A DNA stretch of 64,000 bases, taken from positions 24,386,813 to 24,450,812 of the forward strand of contig CM028909.1 of assembly GCA_016801845.1 (NCBI GenBank). Reading direction: 5' to 3'. Numbering within the stretch: position 1 is the first letter of the stretch; the number at the start of each line of letters is the position of its first letter. Made by a program: the position numbers and the translations under genes. The notes beneath the pieces are model-generated. The model saw nothing but the letters and a program-made list of their open reading frames with translations. It made no database searches and had not been told where the DNA came from. This document shows positions 28,201-38,400 of this stretch, piece by piece. The DNA comes from Polydactylus sextarius (Eukaryota; Chordata; Actinopteri; Polynemidae).

Positions 28201-29024
28201 TGCATATATGTAATGATGAGATAAAGATGATTTAGAAATGAGAACTATTGCACTATTTGCACTGGAGAAAAACAGAAAATGAGTGTTGACACCAATTAGC
28301 ACTAATTTATCCCACAGAATTTCACCAATTTGTATTACAACCCAGTATGTAAACCAAGGAAATCTAACTGCAGTAAAGTTAAAGTAGCCAATGACAACTG
28401 AAACATTGAGGAAGCTAGTTTGGAAAAACGAACCATAAATTGATTTCACCTCTTCCAATGCAAACTTGAAAGATATGATATTACTATAACAACAGGGACA
28501 GATTTGTCCTGTCTGAAGATATTATGGCATGATTGATGAATGTTGTCTCATTATGTGACATGGCACTACCAATAAAGATGTTGCTGCTTGCTCAAGTGAA
28601 AATGAGCACCTACTCTGGGGATTTAAACACTACAATGTTTGGTTGACACATGGTTACGGGAAAAATCAGAAAACAGAGCTGCTGAATGATGCAGCAGGAC
28701 CTCGGGTCCTATGTTCTAAGTTCACTAAGTTTCAACTCTGACCTTGTTGGTCAATGACCTTTGACAGCACAGCCAATAATGTAGTTTTATTTATTTCATC
28801 ATTTTTATTTCATAATTTGAAATTTAAAAAAAAAATTCCCTCTGCTTATTTTATTTTATTCTTGTCTGCTCTAAGAATAAATCCCTGTTCCTATAATACA
28901 CATAATTTACAGATGCCTCTGCCCTTTACATCCCTGTAATTGTTCTGCAGTATTGTTGATGTAAATAGGGAGCCCTGCAAAACTATTATTTCAAAATTGT
29001 GAAAATGCCCAAAATTAATATTTT

Positions 29025-29130
29025 CCAGATCCCAAAGTGATGTCTTCAAAAGTCTTGTTTTAGCTGACAGTCAGTCCAAAATCCAGCCATGTTTATTTTA
29101 CAATCATACATAGAAGAACAAAGAAGAACT
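29025..29130 (+). repeat. Fish interspersed repeat, family C (unclassified)
   Basis: The text tgatgtcttcaaaagtcttg, agtcagtccaaaatccagcc and ttattttacaatcatacata matches a widespread fish repeat ('gatgtcttcaaatgtcttgt ... agtccaaaacccaaagatat'). Further decayed pieces of its 3' end appear near 9330-9380 and 11100-11220. Confidence 0.5.
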
Positions 29131-31047
29131 TACTGATTAATTCCCTGTCATTGAGTTAATTGAGTGTCTCATCATTTCACCTTTAGATGTATCTGCGTCT
29201 TCTTTGCTGTGTATACAACCTTGAACTGACTTCACATGATCAGCAGTCTGAGAGGTGCTCAATGCTGACTTTGATGCAGACTCAAGTCCCAAGACCCCAC
29301 CTCCCCCCCAGCTCTTGGCTGAAGAAAAACCAATATGCATGTATTTTTAAGTCTGACTGAGTCTGAGATGGTTTCTCCATATTTAAATCCATTGATTTAA
29401 ACAAGCATGTGCAAGTGGATGCACATGATATGGAAATACAGATGGAAACAGGGGTTGAAGTTCAAATAACTTTGAACTTGTGAAACAGTTGAACTTTTGG
29501 TTTTAATGTTGCAGTAGAGCAGATATGCTGGTGAATACATATCAGTGATAATATATGAAAAATCTAAATCTTTTGGTCGGTTTGTTTAAATCATCAGGGT
29601 CATGACAGCAGGTAAAAGTAGCAAGCAGTTCAATTTCAGCTTGTGCCCTCAATGTTTTCTCCCTTCACAGCGCTTTACCCTGAAAAATTGTGTTTAAAAT
29701 GGAAAGGGGACAAATGTAAATGTTTAAACTTTGCTTGTGGTTTGTACAGTGGGGCTACATTTTTAAATGATTTGTATACACACACTGTATGTATAGGCCA
29801 ATGTTTGGACATGTGTTTGAGTTGTAAATAAGATTGAATGGCCGCTGTGATACTCACACATACGTGCACACAGGCTTAACACGTGGACTCATGCGGAGTG
29901 AGGCCAGCAGGCATGGATGTGAGCTCCATGCTAAAGAAGAGGTGTGTATAAATTTGCCTAAGTGTTTGGCCAAGGTCTGCGGCTGTGTGTGTGCAATCGA
30001 TGTGCCAACAGCAATAAATCAGCTCAGGACAGGACCTGAACGCCTCTACAGCTTCATCTGATGTGGCAGGTGGGCTTCAAGATGGCCCTGAAACACACAC
30101 ACACACACAGATTCTGAAATGAAGGTCTTGATAATTCAAGGCTTTCTTGGATCAGATAATATGCTGATCAGTTTGAAGGAATGAATAATCTGATACATCA
30201 AGTGATAACATTTTGTCATTTTTTATGATTAAAGACAACAGACTAGCTCAGATAGGTCAGTTCATATTTTATATCACTTTATAAAGTTTTGGTATAGATA
30301 TATTATATTTTGTATAGAAATCTGAACACTATTCAGAGCTATCCATTGTTGTAATATACACACATTCCAATATACAGCATCCATTGTTAATTGGATCCAG
30401 ATTGTTTGTACCCCATTAGAGTATTTTGTCCTGTCTTGTTTTTTTTTTTTTTTTTTTTATTTCCCCATGTACATGTGTCCACACTTACTTTTTCAAACAG
30501 TGTCTTTATCTATAAACTAAACCCATCTCTCTGTTTGAGCTAAATCAGGCTTTAAAGAAAAACTATTAGATCAACAAGTTGTTTTTACAGCTCAAAGACA
30601 TCCTCCTCTTCCCTCTCATCTCTTTGTCCCAGTTTAGTCATACAGCTGCTGGCATCATCATCATCATCATCACTCAGCTCTGCCAGCTACCAAAGCTGTA
30701 CGGCCACTGAGTCCACGTGTGCTGCTTTGATTTGGTTTTCACTTATTTATAGAATTTGCAAAACGCATCAGACGATGTTGCAAGAAAATGTTGTAAAAAT
30801 AGACAGTCATACTGTGTTAGAAAACAGTAGATGAACAGTTTCTTCTACTCTTGTCCAGTCTTTGGATAGTTGTGTTGATCTGTTGTGCAAGTGCATGGGT
30901 GGTGGATAAGTGCATGTGGGCACATCTGTTTCATGTCAGATATGTCTGTGAGTGAGTGTGTAGAGGCGTGGGGAAATCAGTAGCATCTGAAAGAGTGTGT
31001 GAAAATGCTTTTGACTGCTGTATGCATATGTTCACTTTGTGTGTGTC

Positions 31048-31050
<3 letters not shown>

Positions 31051-31082
<32 letters not shown>
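31051..31082 (+). repeat. (GT)16 microsatellite
   Basis: A perfect tract, with a CA tract about 150 bases later (31235-31256). Confidence 0.96.
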
Positions 31083-31086
<4 letters not shown>

Positions 31087-31418
31087 GTCCAGGATGCTAA
31101 CAGTGGCTGCATTGTCCTGATGGGACAGGCAGCAGCATCGTCATCTGGGCCACTGTAATCATGGCTGAACTGGAGATGAAAGACGCTATTGACTAGAAGT
31201 GAAGTGTCTGAGAGAAAGAGGGAGAGAGACAGAAACACACACACACACACACACACGCACAGAGAGAGAGAGGGGGAGGGGGGGTTGCATTGAAAGAGAG
31301 GAATGGGAAACAGCAGAAGAAATAAGACACTAGAATACTTTAAGACTAAATTGTGTGTGTACTACTTTTTTAACCAAACTCTATTATGGAACAAGACTTA
31401 GCCTTGTGCTCTGATGTC

Positions 31419-31426
31419 ACACACAT

Positions 31427-31478
<52 letters not shown>

Positions 31479-31502
31479 CTGTGTGTTGATATATATATAT
31501 AT
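31419..31502 (+). repeat. Compound (AC)n(AT)n(GT)n microsatellite
   Basis: AC repeats pass into about 36 bases of AT repeats and then GT repeats. The tract is nearly self-complementary, and a second TA run ends near 31502. Confidence 0.93.
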
Positions 31503-32159
31503 ACATGGGTGATTAAGTCCAAATGGCAACAAACTTTTGAAGCACTGCTCTGGATTTATGTCCATCACAGACTGACACACTTTACTATAAGGTGACATGT
31601 CACCACACTCACTGAAGAGGCTAGCCTACACGCTGATCATAAAAACTACAAGCATTTTAAAGATTCTTAAATGACTGTGGATAGTCCATGGATAGCTCAG
31701 CAGTTAGCTGAAGTTGCTTGAAGGATAAGTTGATAAATAAGGGTATGATAAGAGAGAATCTAGTTAACTCTTGTCCAATAATAGTGTTTGATCAGAAAGT
31801 AGTATACAAACAGCTGTCTGCATTTGACAATAGATGTTGGGCACAAATGTTTTTCAGAGGGAATATTTCTTGCACTGATCATCCATCATCTTCATCATGC
31901 AACTGTGTTAGTAGTAATGGTGCTGAAAACTTTCAAGACTTTCAAGACCTGTCTTCTTGTATACTGTGGAACATTGTGCTAGAGGTTTGCATTACCTGAA
32001 ATGAGGTAATCGTGACATGTCATCATGACACACATAAAGACATATGGGAAATGCTTGAATTTATGGCTTAAATGAAATGTAGATTAACTGGGCATCTCAC
32101 TTCCTTTTTTTCTCACTTGGGGTGGAGTGGTGGGGGTGGGGTGGGTTAGTATCATTCTT

Positions 32160-32270
32160 ATTTATGCTGTATCTCAAGAATGCCTTGAAAGTTTTCTTTC
32201 AAGGCGATCAGGCACAGACATTCACTGGGCTTCAGTAGTGAATTGATTAGAATATTATGACAAAATTATG
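32160..32270 (+). repeat. Fish interspersed repeat, family B
   Basis: The text tgtatctcaagaatgccttg, cacagacattcactgggctt and agtgaattgattagaatatt follows the family B order (tatctcaggaacgcc ... cacaaacattcacttgg ... tgaactgattagat). It lies about 900 bases before the first coding exon. Confidence 0.45.
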
Positions 32271-33114
32271 ACAAAATACTATATTAGAAATGTTATGTGG
32301 ACAGACATGGATGTTAGGTGCGTCTTGAGTGGTTGACATACATCATGAATCTCTATTTCTTGTTTCTTAGTTTTTATCATGGCAATCAAACCACCATCTC
32401 TACCATCTCTATATTAAACTGGTGTGAAGCCAAGTAGCTTCCACTTCTCTATTTTACTCTCCATTGTTGCTGTTTTATTGGTTTGCACCAGTTCTTTCTC
32501 TCTCTCCCCCTTTCTCTCTTTTTTTCTTATCTTTTTTTGGAAGAAGAGTGCCTGTATTTCTTTGCTTTGTTGCCCTGTGGTAAATATACTATAGACATGT
32601 CTTTGCAGCCCCGTCTGTGATTTATGGATGTTTACCTGCAATCACAAGGTTGGACATCAGTGTATGTTTTCACACTGATGCATGTTGGTCTACATGTTAC
32701 AATTTAAAAACACAGTTACATGTTTTCCAATTTGCATACAATCTTGTATCACAGAGTGTGATTTTGTCTGTGATAAAGTTGCGCATGTATTTCTGTGTGT
32801 GAATGTGCACTTTGCCTGGTGTATCCTTTAATACCTCCAGACAATCGATACGCAGAGGAGCAATGTTTGGCCCTGTCTTCTTTTAAAAGATGCACTCCAC
32901 AGAACAGTGTGAGCCAAGAGTCAAGAAGTCAATAAAACAAAGCCGATAGTGCCCTCATTTATTTTTTTGGACTTAAGTATTGAGGCCTCAGAGTCTGAGG
33001 GCGAATATTAAGTGTCTTGTCATTTCTATAAACAAATGAATCATTTTTGTCAGATCTGTTAAAGTGCAAAACACGAGTCCATGAATCTATTGACATCTGT
33101 GTTTGCTAAGATTG

Positions 33115-33135
33115 TGCTATGTTTCTCTTTCTCAG
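33115..33135 (+). promoter_or_regulatory. 3' splice site before first coding exon
   Basis: A T/C-rich run (gtttctctttctcag, 33121-33135) ends in AG with no intervening AG. It sets the probable 5' edge of the exon. Confidence 0.7.
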
Positions 33136-33356
33136 GGCTGGTAGCAGACACGGCTGAGGATCAGGGGATGAGGTTATAAAACCAACAGCGGAGAAAAGAG
33201 GAAAAAAAGGAAGAGGAAGTCGATTTCTTGGAAACTCTTATTTTGTATCATCGTACCCTGCAGTCCTATAAGGCACTGACTGACCCTGTAGAGGATTACT
33301 CACTCAAAAATACACACCAACACCTACACAATCGCTCCTCCCCTCCCCTCACTGCC
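33136..33356 (+). other. plxna1: 5' untranslated part of the plxna1 first coding exon
   Basis: A pyrimidine-rich stretch ending ctctttctcag (ag at 33134-33135) makes a convincing 3' splice site, so the exon probably begins at 33136 and at least one non-coding exon lies upstream. The leader is purine-rich in its middle (33190-33220) and C-rich just before the start codon. It contains one upstream ATG (33168). An in-frame TAA at 33177 excludes a longer N-terminus from this exon. The exact 5' border is inferred from the splice signal; no transcript was seen. Confidence 0.7.
33168..33179 (+). promoter_or_regulatory. Short upstream ORF (ATG AGG TTA TAA) in plxna1 leader
   Basis: A three-codon minimal ORF lies 178 bases before the main ATG, in the same frame. 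It is the only ATG between the inferred splice acceptor and 33357. Its context (gggATGa) has G at -3, so initiation is possible and reinitiation downstream would be needed. Regulation is inferred only. Confidence 0.4.
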
Positions 33357-34526
33357 ATGTCCTCCCGCCTCAACCCACCCCTTCTCATCCTCCCCATCTT
33401 CTTTCTGCTCCTCTCCCTCTTCATGCCGTCCACCTCCACCCCCTCCTCCCCCCTCTTGTCCTTTTCCCCACCTGAAGGAGGTCTCACACATTTGGTGGTA
33501 AACAACAAAACCGGTGAGGTCTACCTGGGCGCTGTTAACTGGATCTACAAGCTGTCCAGCAACCTCACCAAGCTGCGAAGCCATGTTACAGGCCCTGTGA
33601 CAGACAACCCTCGTTGTTACCCTCCACCCGGTGTCCAATCCTGCCCTCACGAGCTGGTGCAGACGTCTAATGTCAATAAACTCCTGCTACTTGATGCCGC
33701 CCACAACCGTTTGATTGCCTGTGGAAGTACTTCCCAGGGGATATGCCAATTTCTGCGTCTCGATGACTTGTTCAAGCTTGGTGAGCCACACCACCGCAAA
33801 GAGCATTACCTATCCAGCGTCGCTGAAGCAGGCACCATGTCAGGTGTCGTGATATCCCCAGATATTTTTGGCGAAGGTGGAAAACTTTTTGTCGGCACTC
33901 CCATCGACGGGAAGTCTGAATACTTCCCAACACTGTCTAGTCGCAAGTTGATGTCTAATGAGGAGAACGCAGACATGTTCAGCTTCGTCTACCAGGATGA
34001 ATTTGTTTCCTCGCAACTCAAGATCCCCTCAGACACGCTCTCTAAGTTTCCAGCATTTGACATCTACTACATCTACGGCTTCAACAGTGAGCAGTTTGTG
34101 TATTATCTCACCTTACAGCTCGACACCCAGCTCACCTCGCCAGATGCAAGCAGCGAACAGTTCTTCACATCCAAAATTGTTCGTCTGTGTGTTGACGACC
34201 CCAAGTTCTATTCTTATGTTGAGTTCCCCATTGGTTGCACCAAGGACGGAGTGGAATACCGCTTGGTTCAGGATGCTTATTTAGCCAGACCAGGGACCCG
34301 ATTGGCACGATCGCTTGGTATTCAAGAGCATGAGGAGGTTCTGTTTACCGTATTTGCCCAGGGTCAGAAGAACAGAGCCAAGCCGCCCAAAGAGTCGGCT
34401 TTGTGTCTGTTCACAATGAGGCGGATAAAGGAGAAGATTAAAGAGAGGATTCAGTCGTGCTACAGAGGAGAGGGAAAACTCTCTCTACCCTGGCTGCTCA
34501 ACAAGGAGCTGGCCTGCATCAACTCG
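33357..34526 (+). CDS. plxna1: Plexin-A1-like receptor, first coding exon (signal peptide and most of sema domain)
   Basis: Plexin-A receptors bind semaphorins, with neuropilin co-receptors, at the cell surface and signal through an intracellular GAP domain. This exon gives 390 codons. Residues about 8-24 are a hydrophobic signal peptide. The sema propeller starts near residue 36 and runs to the exon end. Cysteines lie at 87, 96, 122, 130, 278, 294, 350, 368 and 387, with N-glycosylation sequons at N50 (NKT) and N69 (NLT). Stretches such as FLRLDDLFKLGEPHHRKEHY, LFVGTPIDGKSEYFPTLSSR and SALCLFTMRRIKEKIKERIQ agree with plexin-A1 as I remember it, and fit A2, A3 and A4 less well. The ATG at 33357 is the first one downstream of an in-frame TAA at 33177 and has a good context (GCCATGT). 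The exon ends AACTCG before gtgagt, phase 0. Odd: W62 stands where family members usually have R (AVNRIYKL). Whether this is the a or b teleost paralogue cannot be told. Confidence 0.93.
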
Positions 34527-34532
34527 GTGAGT
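34527..34532 (+). promoter_or_regulatory. 5' splice site after first coding exon
   Basis: The sequence gtgagt is a consensus donor directly after the AACTCG codons. If it were not used, the frame would run only three more codons (V S V) to a TGA at 34536-34538. Confidence 0.92.
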
Positions 34533-36189
34533 GTTTGAGACTGTACATCTCAGAGGTGTTGTTGGTTTTTATTTTGTGATTATCATTAGCTAAACTGATT
34601 TTTTAGTATCAAGTGCACTTTCTGGCTGCTGTATTAAGAAGTGTTTTAGTGCCTTTGTGTGGTTTCAGCTTAACAACTGAATAGTGGGACAGCCTGTCTT
34701 TAACTGGCAAATGACCAAAAGCATTTAAGTGGTCATGGCTTTAGTATGTGTTAAAAACAAGCATGAGTGGAAATCAATTCAGTTTGTTTGTTTGTGTAGC
34801 AGAAAATGCAGACAACAGTCTGGTTCTTAGTGACCTATATGTCATTTTAGTTTAGTTGTGAGAACATAATCAAAGCTGAACTACATGAAAAAAGTCAGTG
34901 TTTGAGGGTACGTCCAACATTAGTTTATTGTTTAATGGAAATTTCCAGTAAGTGAATACATTTCACCCCCATAGTCTCTCTGCTACACTGCACCTGAAGC
35001 CAAAAATCTCCACCCTGGCACAATGGCAACTCATCAAACGCTGTTTGTTCATCCAATAGCCTTTCCCCTGGTAAACCTATGAGTGGAAAATATGAATCTC
35101 AAACAAATTCTTAAATGCAACAAGGTAATGTTTTCCACTCAGGTTCGAGCCAAAGCAACCAAAGTGTAGGTGGGATTGTACATTTAGTGCCACATTGAAT
35201 AAATGCTGCTTCAGTGGATTTTCCAAACCAGCACTATGGCACCAAAGGAGAGTGTGGGCAGCAAGTGCAGTACATTTACCACCTTCTTAGGAGCAGAGCA
35301 AAGCTATGTTTATTCTTAGAGTACGAGTAAAGAGATGCACAGTTCATTTTTAGCATCTACCTGCAATGGAGTAGTTTATGTTTTCTTAAGGCTTAGCCCA
35401 CCAACTTTCATAATCTGTTGTCAATGTTTTTAGCTCCATAAACACTCTGTAAACAGTATTGACAGTAAGTATCGATCCTTACATACAATGTAAGGAAAAT
35501 AAATTTCTTCTGACACTGAGAAGAGCTAGGGGGATAATTAGAGACTAAACTTAATGTTGTCATAATGTTGAATGCGTCTATCTTCCTTCACTCTGAGGAC
35601 AGGGCAGCTGTCTCTGAGCTTCTGTCTGTTTTGAAGGAATAATTCTGTGCAAAGGTTGTGGAAGACTTGTCTCTTCCTCATAGATCAGCTGGCCTGAGGG
35701 TACCTCAGACATTAAGAGTGTGTGTATGTGTGTGTGTTTCACTCGCTACCGTCACCCACACATCACACACACGCACACACACGCACACTTGGTCCTCATG
35801 AATAATTCACCCAGTCTCACCTTCTGTTATTCAGTCGGTGCTCCATAACAACCTGCCATAAATCTCTGGACTGCTCTCCACCTCTCTCCATATCTCTCTG
35901 CTATCCCATCTTTTCTTCCACGTCTTTCACCCCAGCCCCATCATTTACATACAGATTTCTTTCATTTTGCCAACCCCATTGTACCCCTGCTCCCTTCTTT
36001 ATCCACCTTCTGTTTTAGTGCTTCTCTCTCGAATTTGTTTCATTGTCTTTAATTTTTAACCTTTGACCTTTCTCGGTTTTGCACTCTTGCTTCTGTTGCT
36101 CCTCTTTCTTAAGTCTTCACTCTTTCATCATCCCACTCTGCCCTCTCCTTGACATTCCACTGAGTGATGAGTTATAGAGTGCCTTAAGT

Positions 36190-36380
36190 CCTATTCGCAT
36201 GGGATTAGTTTTACCTGGTGGCATCTGGTAATTTGTAATTATTGCAGAAGGTCTCTGTGATTTTAATCCCATGCGAATGTGCAGTGTCTGTAATTTTTAA
36301 AGTAAAAAATCCACCACAAATGACCTACCATATTTCACCAAACACACACATCCTGTGATCATACTAGTCCCATGCGAATC
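36190..36380. mobile_element. MITE-like palindromic element (candidate)
   Basis: ATTCGCATGGGATTA (36193-36207) is repeated as a perfect reverse complement TAATCCCATGCGAAT (36264-36278), and again with one mismatch as TAGTCCCATGCGAAT (36365-36379). Inverted repeats bracketing about 55 and 157 bases of AT-rich, non-coding DNA suggest a small non-autonomous DNA transposon. No target-site duplication was established. Confidence 0.5.
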
Positions 36381-36874
36381 TGCATCTCAGTGATTGTGGG
36401 GTGGTCTCATCGTCTCCGTACACAGTGCAGAAACCCATTTGCTCAATACCACCAGAAGAGAAAAATTTCAAAGAATATTGAGGTGGATGACATGCGTAGC
36501 AGCATCAGTACGGAACTTTTTTCTATATTTAAACAAGTTAATACAAATGCCCTGACAGCCTGTTATCCTGACAACTACCCACCATTCCTAGTGACGTTGC
36601 CGCTTTGACATTTCATTTAGTGTTGCCATGACGACTATATACCATGTTAAATGTGATAATTTTAACCCAAACAGTGATGTATGAGGGTTTTGGAAAGCAT
36701 ATTATCCTGGCGATACGGTCGGTTCAGCATGTTGGACAAGTTCTGAAATGAAAATGGGATGAATGGAAAGGAATTGGGAGTTGTGGGTTTTGGATTTGGA
36801 GGCAGGAAGTTGGTAAGTTTCAGTCTGCCTCACTCAAATATTTTTTTAACTGATGTGTTGTTATTAAGTTTTGA

Positions 36875-37295
36875 ACATACGTGCATGGTCCCCAAAGAAT
36901 GAATTGTCTCTACAGAGTCTCATGGTTGCCAGACAATGAGTTGTAGGTCATCTCCTGATTTTTCTGCTCGTGCCACCACTACCATTAGGTTGACATTTGT
37001 GATTTTCTGCTAAATGTCTTGAAAACTATTGAATTGATTGCCATGACATTTGGTACACACTCAGCTTCCCCTCAGGATAAATTATACTTTTATTAATCTC
37101 TGATTTGGTAATCCAGCACCATCGAAAGGTTGTAATTTTCATTTTGTCCATTAGTTCGACATTCCAATCAACCTCAGCTGTATGTTGTGTAAAGATAATT
37201 AGTAAATGTTTAACACATTCTAAACACGTTTGTTTACACAGTAAGCATTTTACCTGCTGATCATGACTTTGTTACCATTGCCTGTGTGAGTTTGG
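36875..37295 (+). repeat. Fish interspersed repeat, family A
   Basis: Blocks tccccaaagaatgaattgtc, taggttgacatttgtgattt, ttgccatgacatttggtaca, cccctcaggataaattatac and caatcaacctcagctgtatg appear in the same order as at 22.2 and 7.2 kb. It lies inside the large plxna1 intron. Confidence 0.6.
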
Positions 37296-38039
37296 AGAAT
37301 GTGGGCATTACATATTAGCTAAGGTCTCAGCCTCTCCCTTTACTTGCAGAATACTTTTTTTTATAGTTTATCTCAGTATTTAAATTACTGGTCACCAGAA
37401 TGGGAATATAGTTCCTCCAAAGTAGACCCGAGCTCCCCCAGAATCACCCGAATCTCAAGTTTGGTGGGAGAAATATGTATTTACATTTTTAATTCCACAA
37501 TTCATAAAGTCGAATTAACATTTAATGTCTCCTCCTAATTTGCAATGTACTGTAACTACTCAGCTCTGCCAGTTGAGGGCAACTGAGTTTATCTGTGCTC
37601 AATAATGCATGGAACAATTTAGACCGCGACATGCGGCAAATACTCTTTATTTACTGTGACTCAGAGGCTTTTCCATTTGTTTTGCAAATCTGGTGTCCAA
37701 TCAGCTATTCCAGGAAAGACCACTCCCCTGTACACCTATATAATTCAAAACCATGACTCAGTCATGGCAGGAAATGGACTGGTCTTTGGCAATTTATCAA
37801 TTCAGCTGATAATGTGTGTTGCGTCAGAGGTGGATGTACTTTTAAGGGAGAATCACTTTGATTACTTGTCTACTATTCTGCCATTTTGGGTTTGCTCATT
37901 TTGCACCACAAAATGTAAGAATGCAGTTGTCATTAGTGGAAAAAGTAGTAATGTTTTCTTCCTAAATGGATGAATGTCATTTCCTGTGTTCAGCAGGAGA
38001 ACAACAATATGTTTTCTCAGATAACTGAAGCACAGTCAG

Positions 38040-38400
38040 TGTTATTGCTGTAGTTGCTAATTTAATTTTCCCTATAAAAGTGTCACGGCTTGAGCAAGAC
38101 AATAACAGCATTACCTCTCTGTCACAAGCCCACCGGTGCTGTGCGAGCACCATGTGGCCTTGTAGTCTAAAGTGTACTGTATGTGCATGTCATTATGCTA
38201 ATGAGCGTACAGTTACATGATTGTCCTTTATGGCCATCTGTCGTTCTTGCCTGCAATCGATCAAGGTCGAGTCGGCGGTGCTCGCTCTGGGACATCGCTG
38301 TGATGAATTTATCATCCCTTCGTACAGACATGTTCAGTGTTTCCTGACGAGAGTGTTGACAGCTTGTTGCCTCCGCGGCGGTGTCAAATAGAAACTTTGG
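38040..38400. other. High-complexity block in the large intron, candidate regulatory DNA
   Basis: Unlike its surroundings this block has no simple repeat, has several CpGs, and contains strings such as cattatgctaatgagc (POU/homeodomain-like) and tcctttatggccatctg (posterior Hox-like). It has no ORF. Only cross-species comparison could show conservation; this is a guess from texture. Confidence 0.25.

Larger units (their letters stand above)
16750..33114. other. Non-coding region upstream of the first coding exon
   Basis: No gene was recognised. It holds fish interspersed repeats (21.1, 22.2, 23.9, 25.1, 29.0, 32.2 kb), GT/CA/TA microsatellites, G-rich runs at 25.8 and 32.1 kb, a C-rich run at 27.6 kb, and long T tracts (26750-26770, 30439-30458). 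The 20530-20920 stretch is strongly A/purine-rich on the + strand and may be an old repeat. A non-coding 5' exon of plxna1 could be hidden here. Confidence 0.6.

Noticed and set aside
33228..33356. Possible N-terminal extension of the plexin (43 codons before the ATG)
   Set aside because: The codon at 33228 is TTG. No ATG lies in this stretch, an in-frame TAA is at 33177, and the signal peptide starts at 33357.
33296..33650. ORFs antisense to the first plexin exon, and 33958-34284 in another + frame
   Set aside because: They overlap the well-supported plexin reading frame and are shadows of it.
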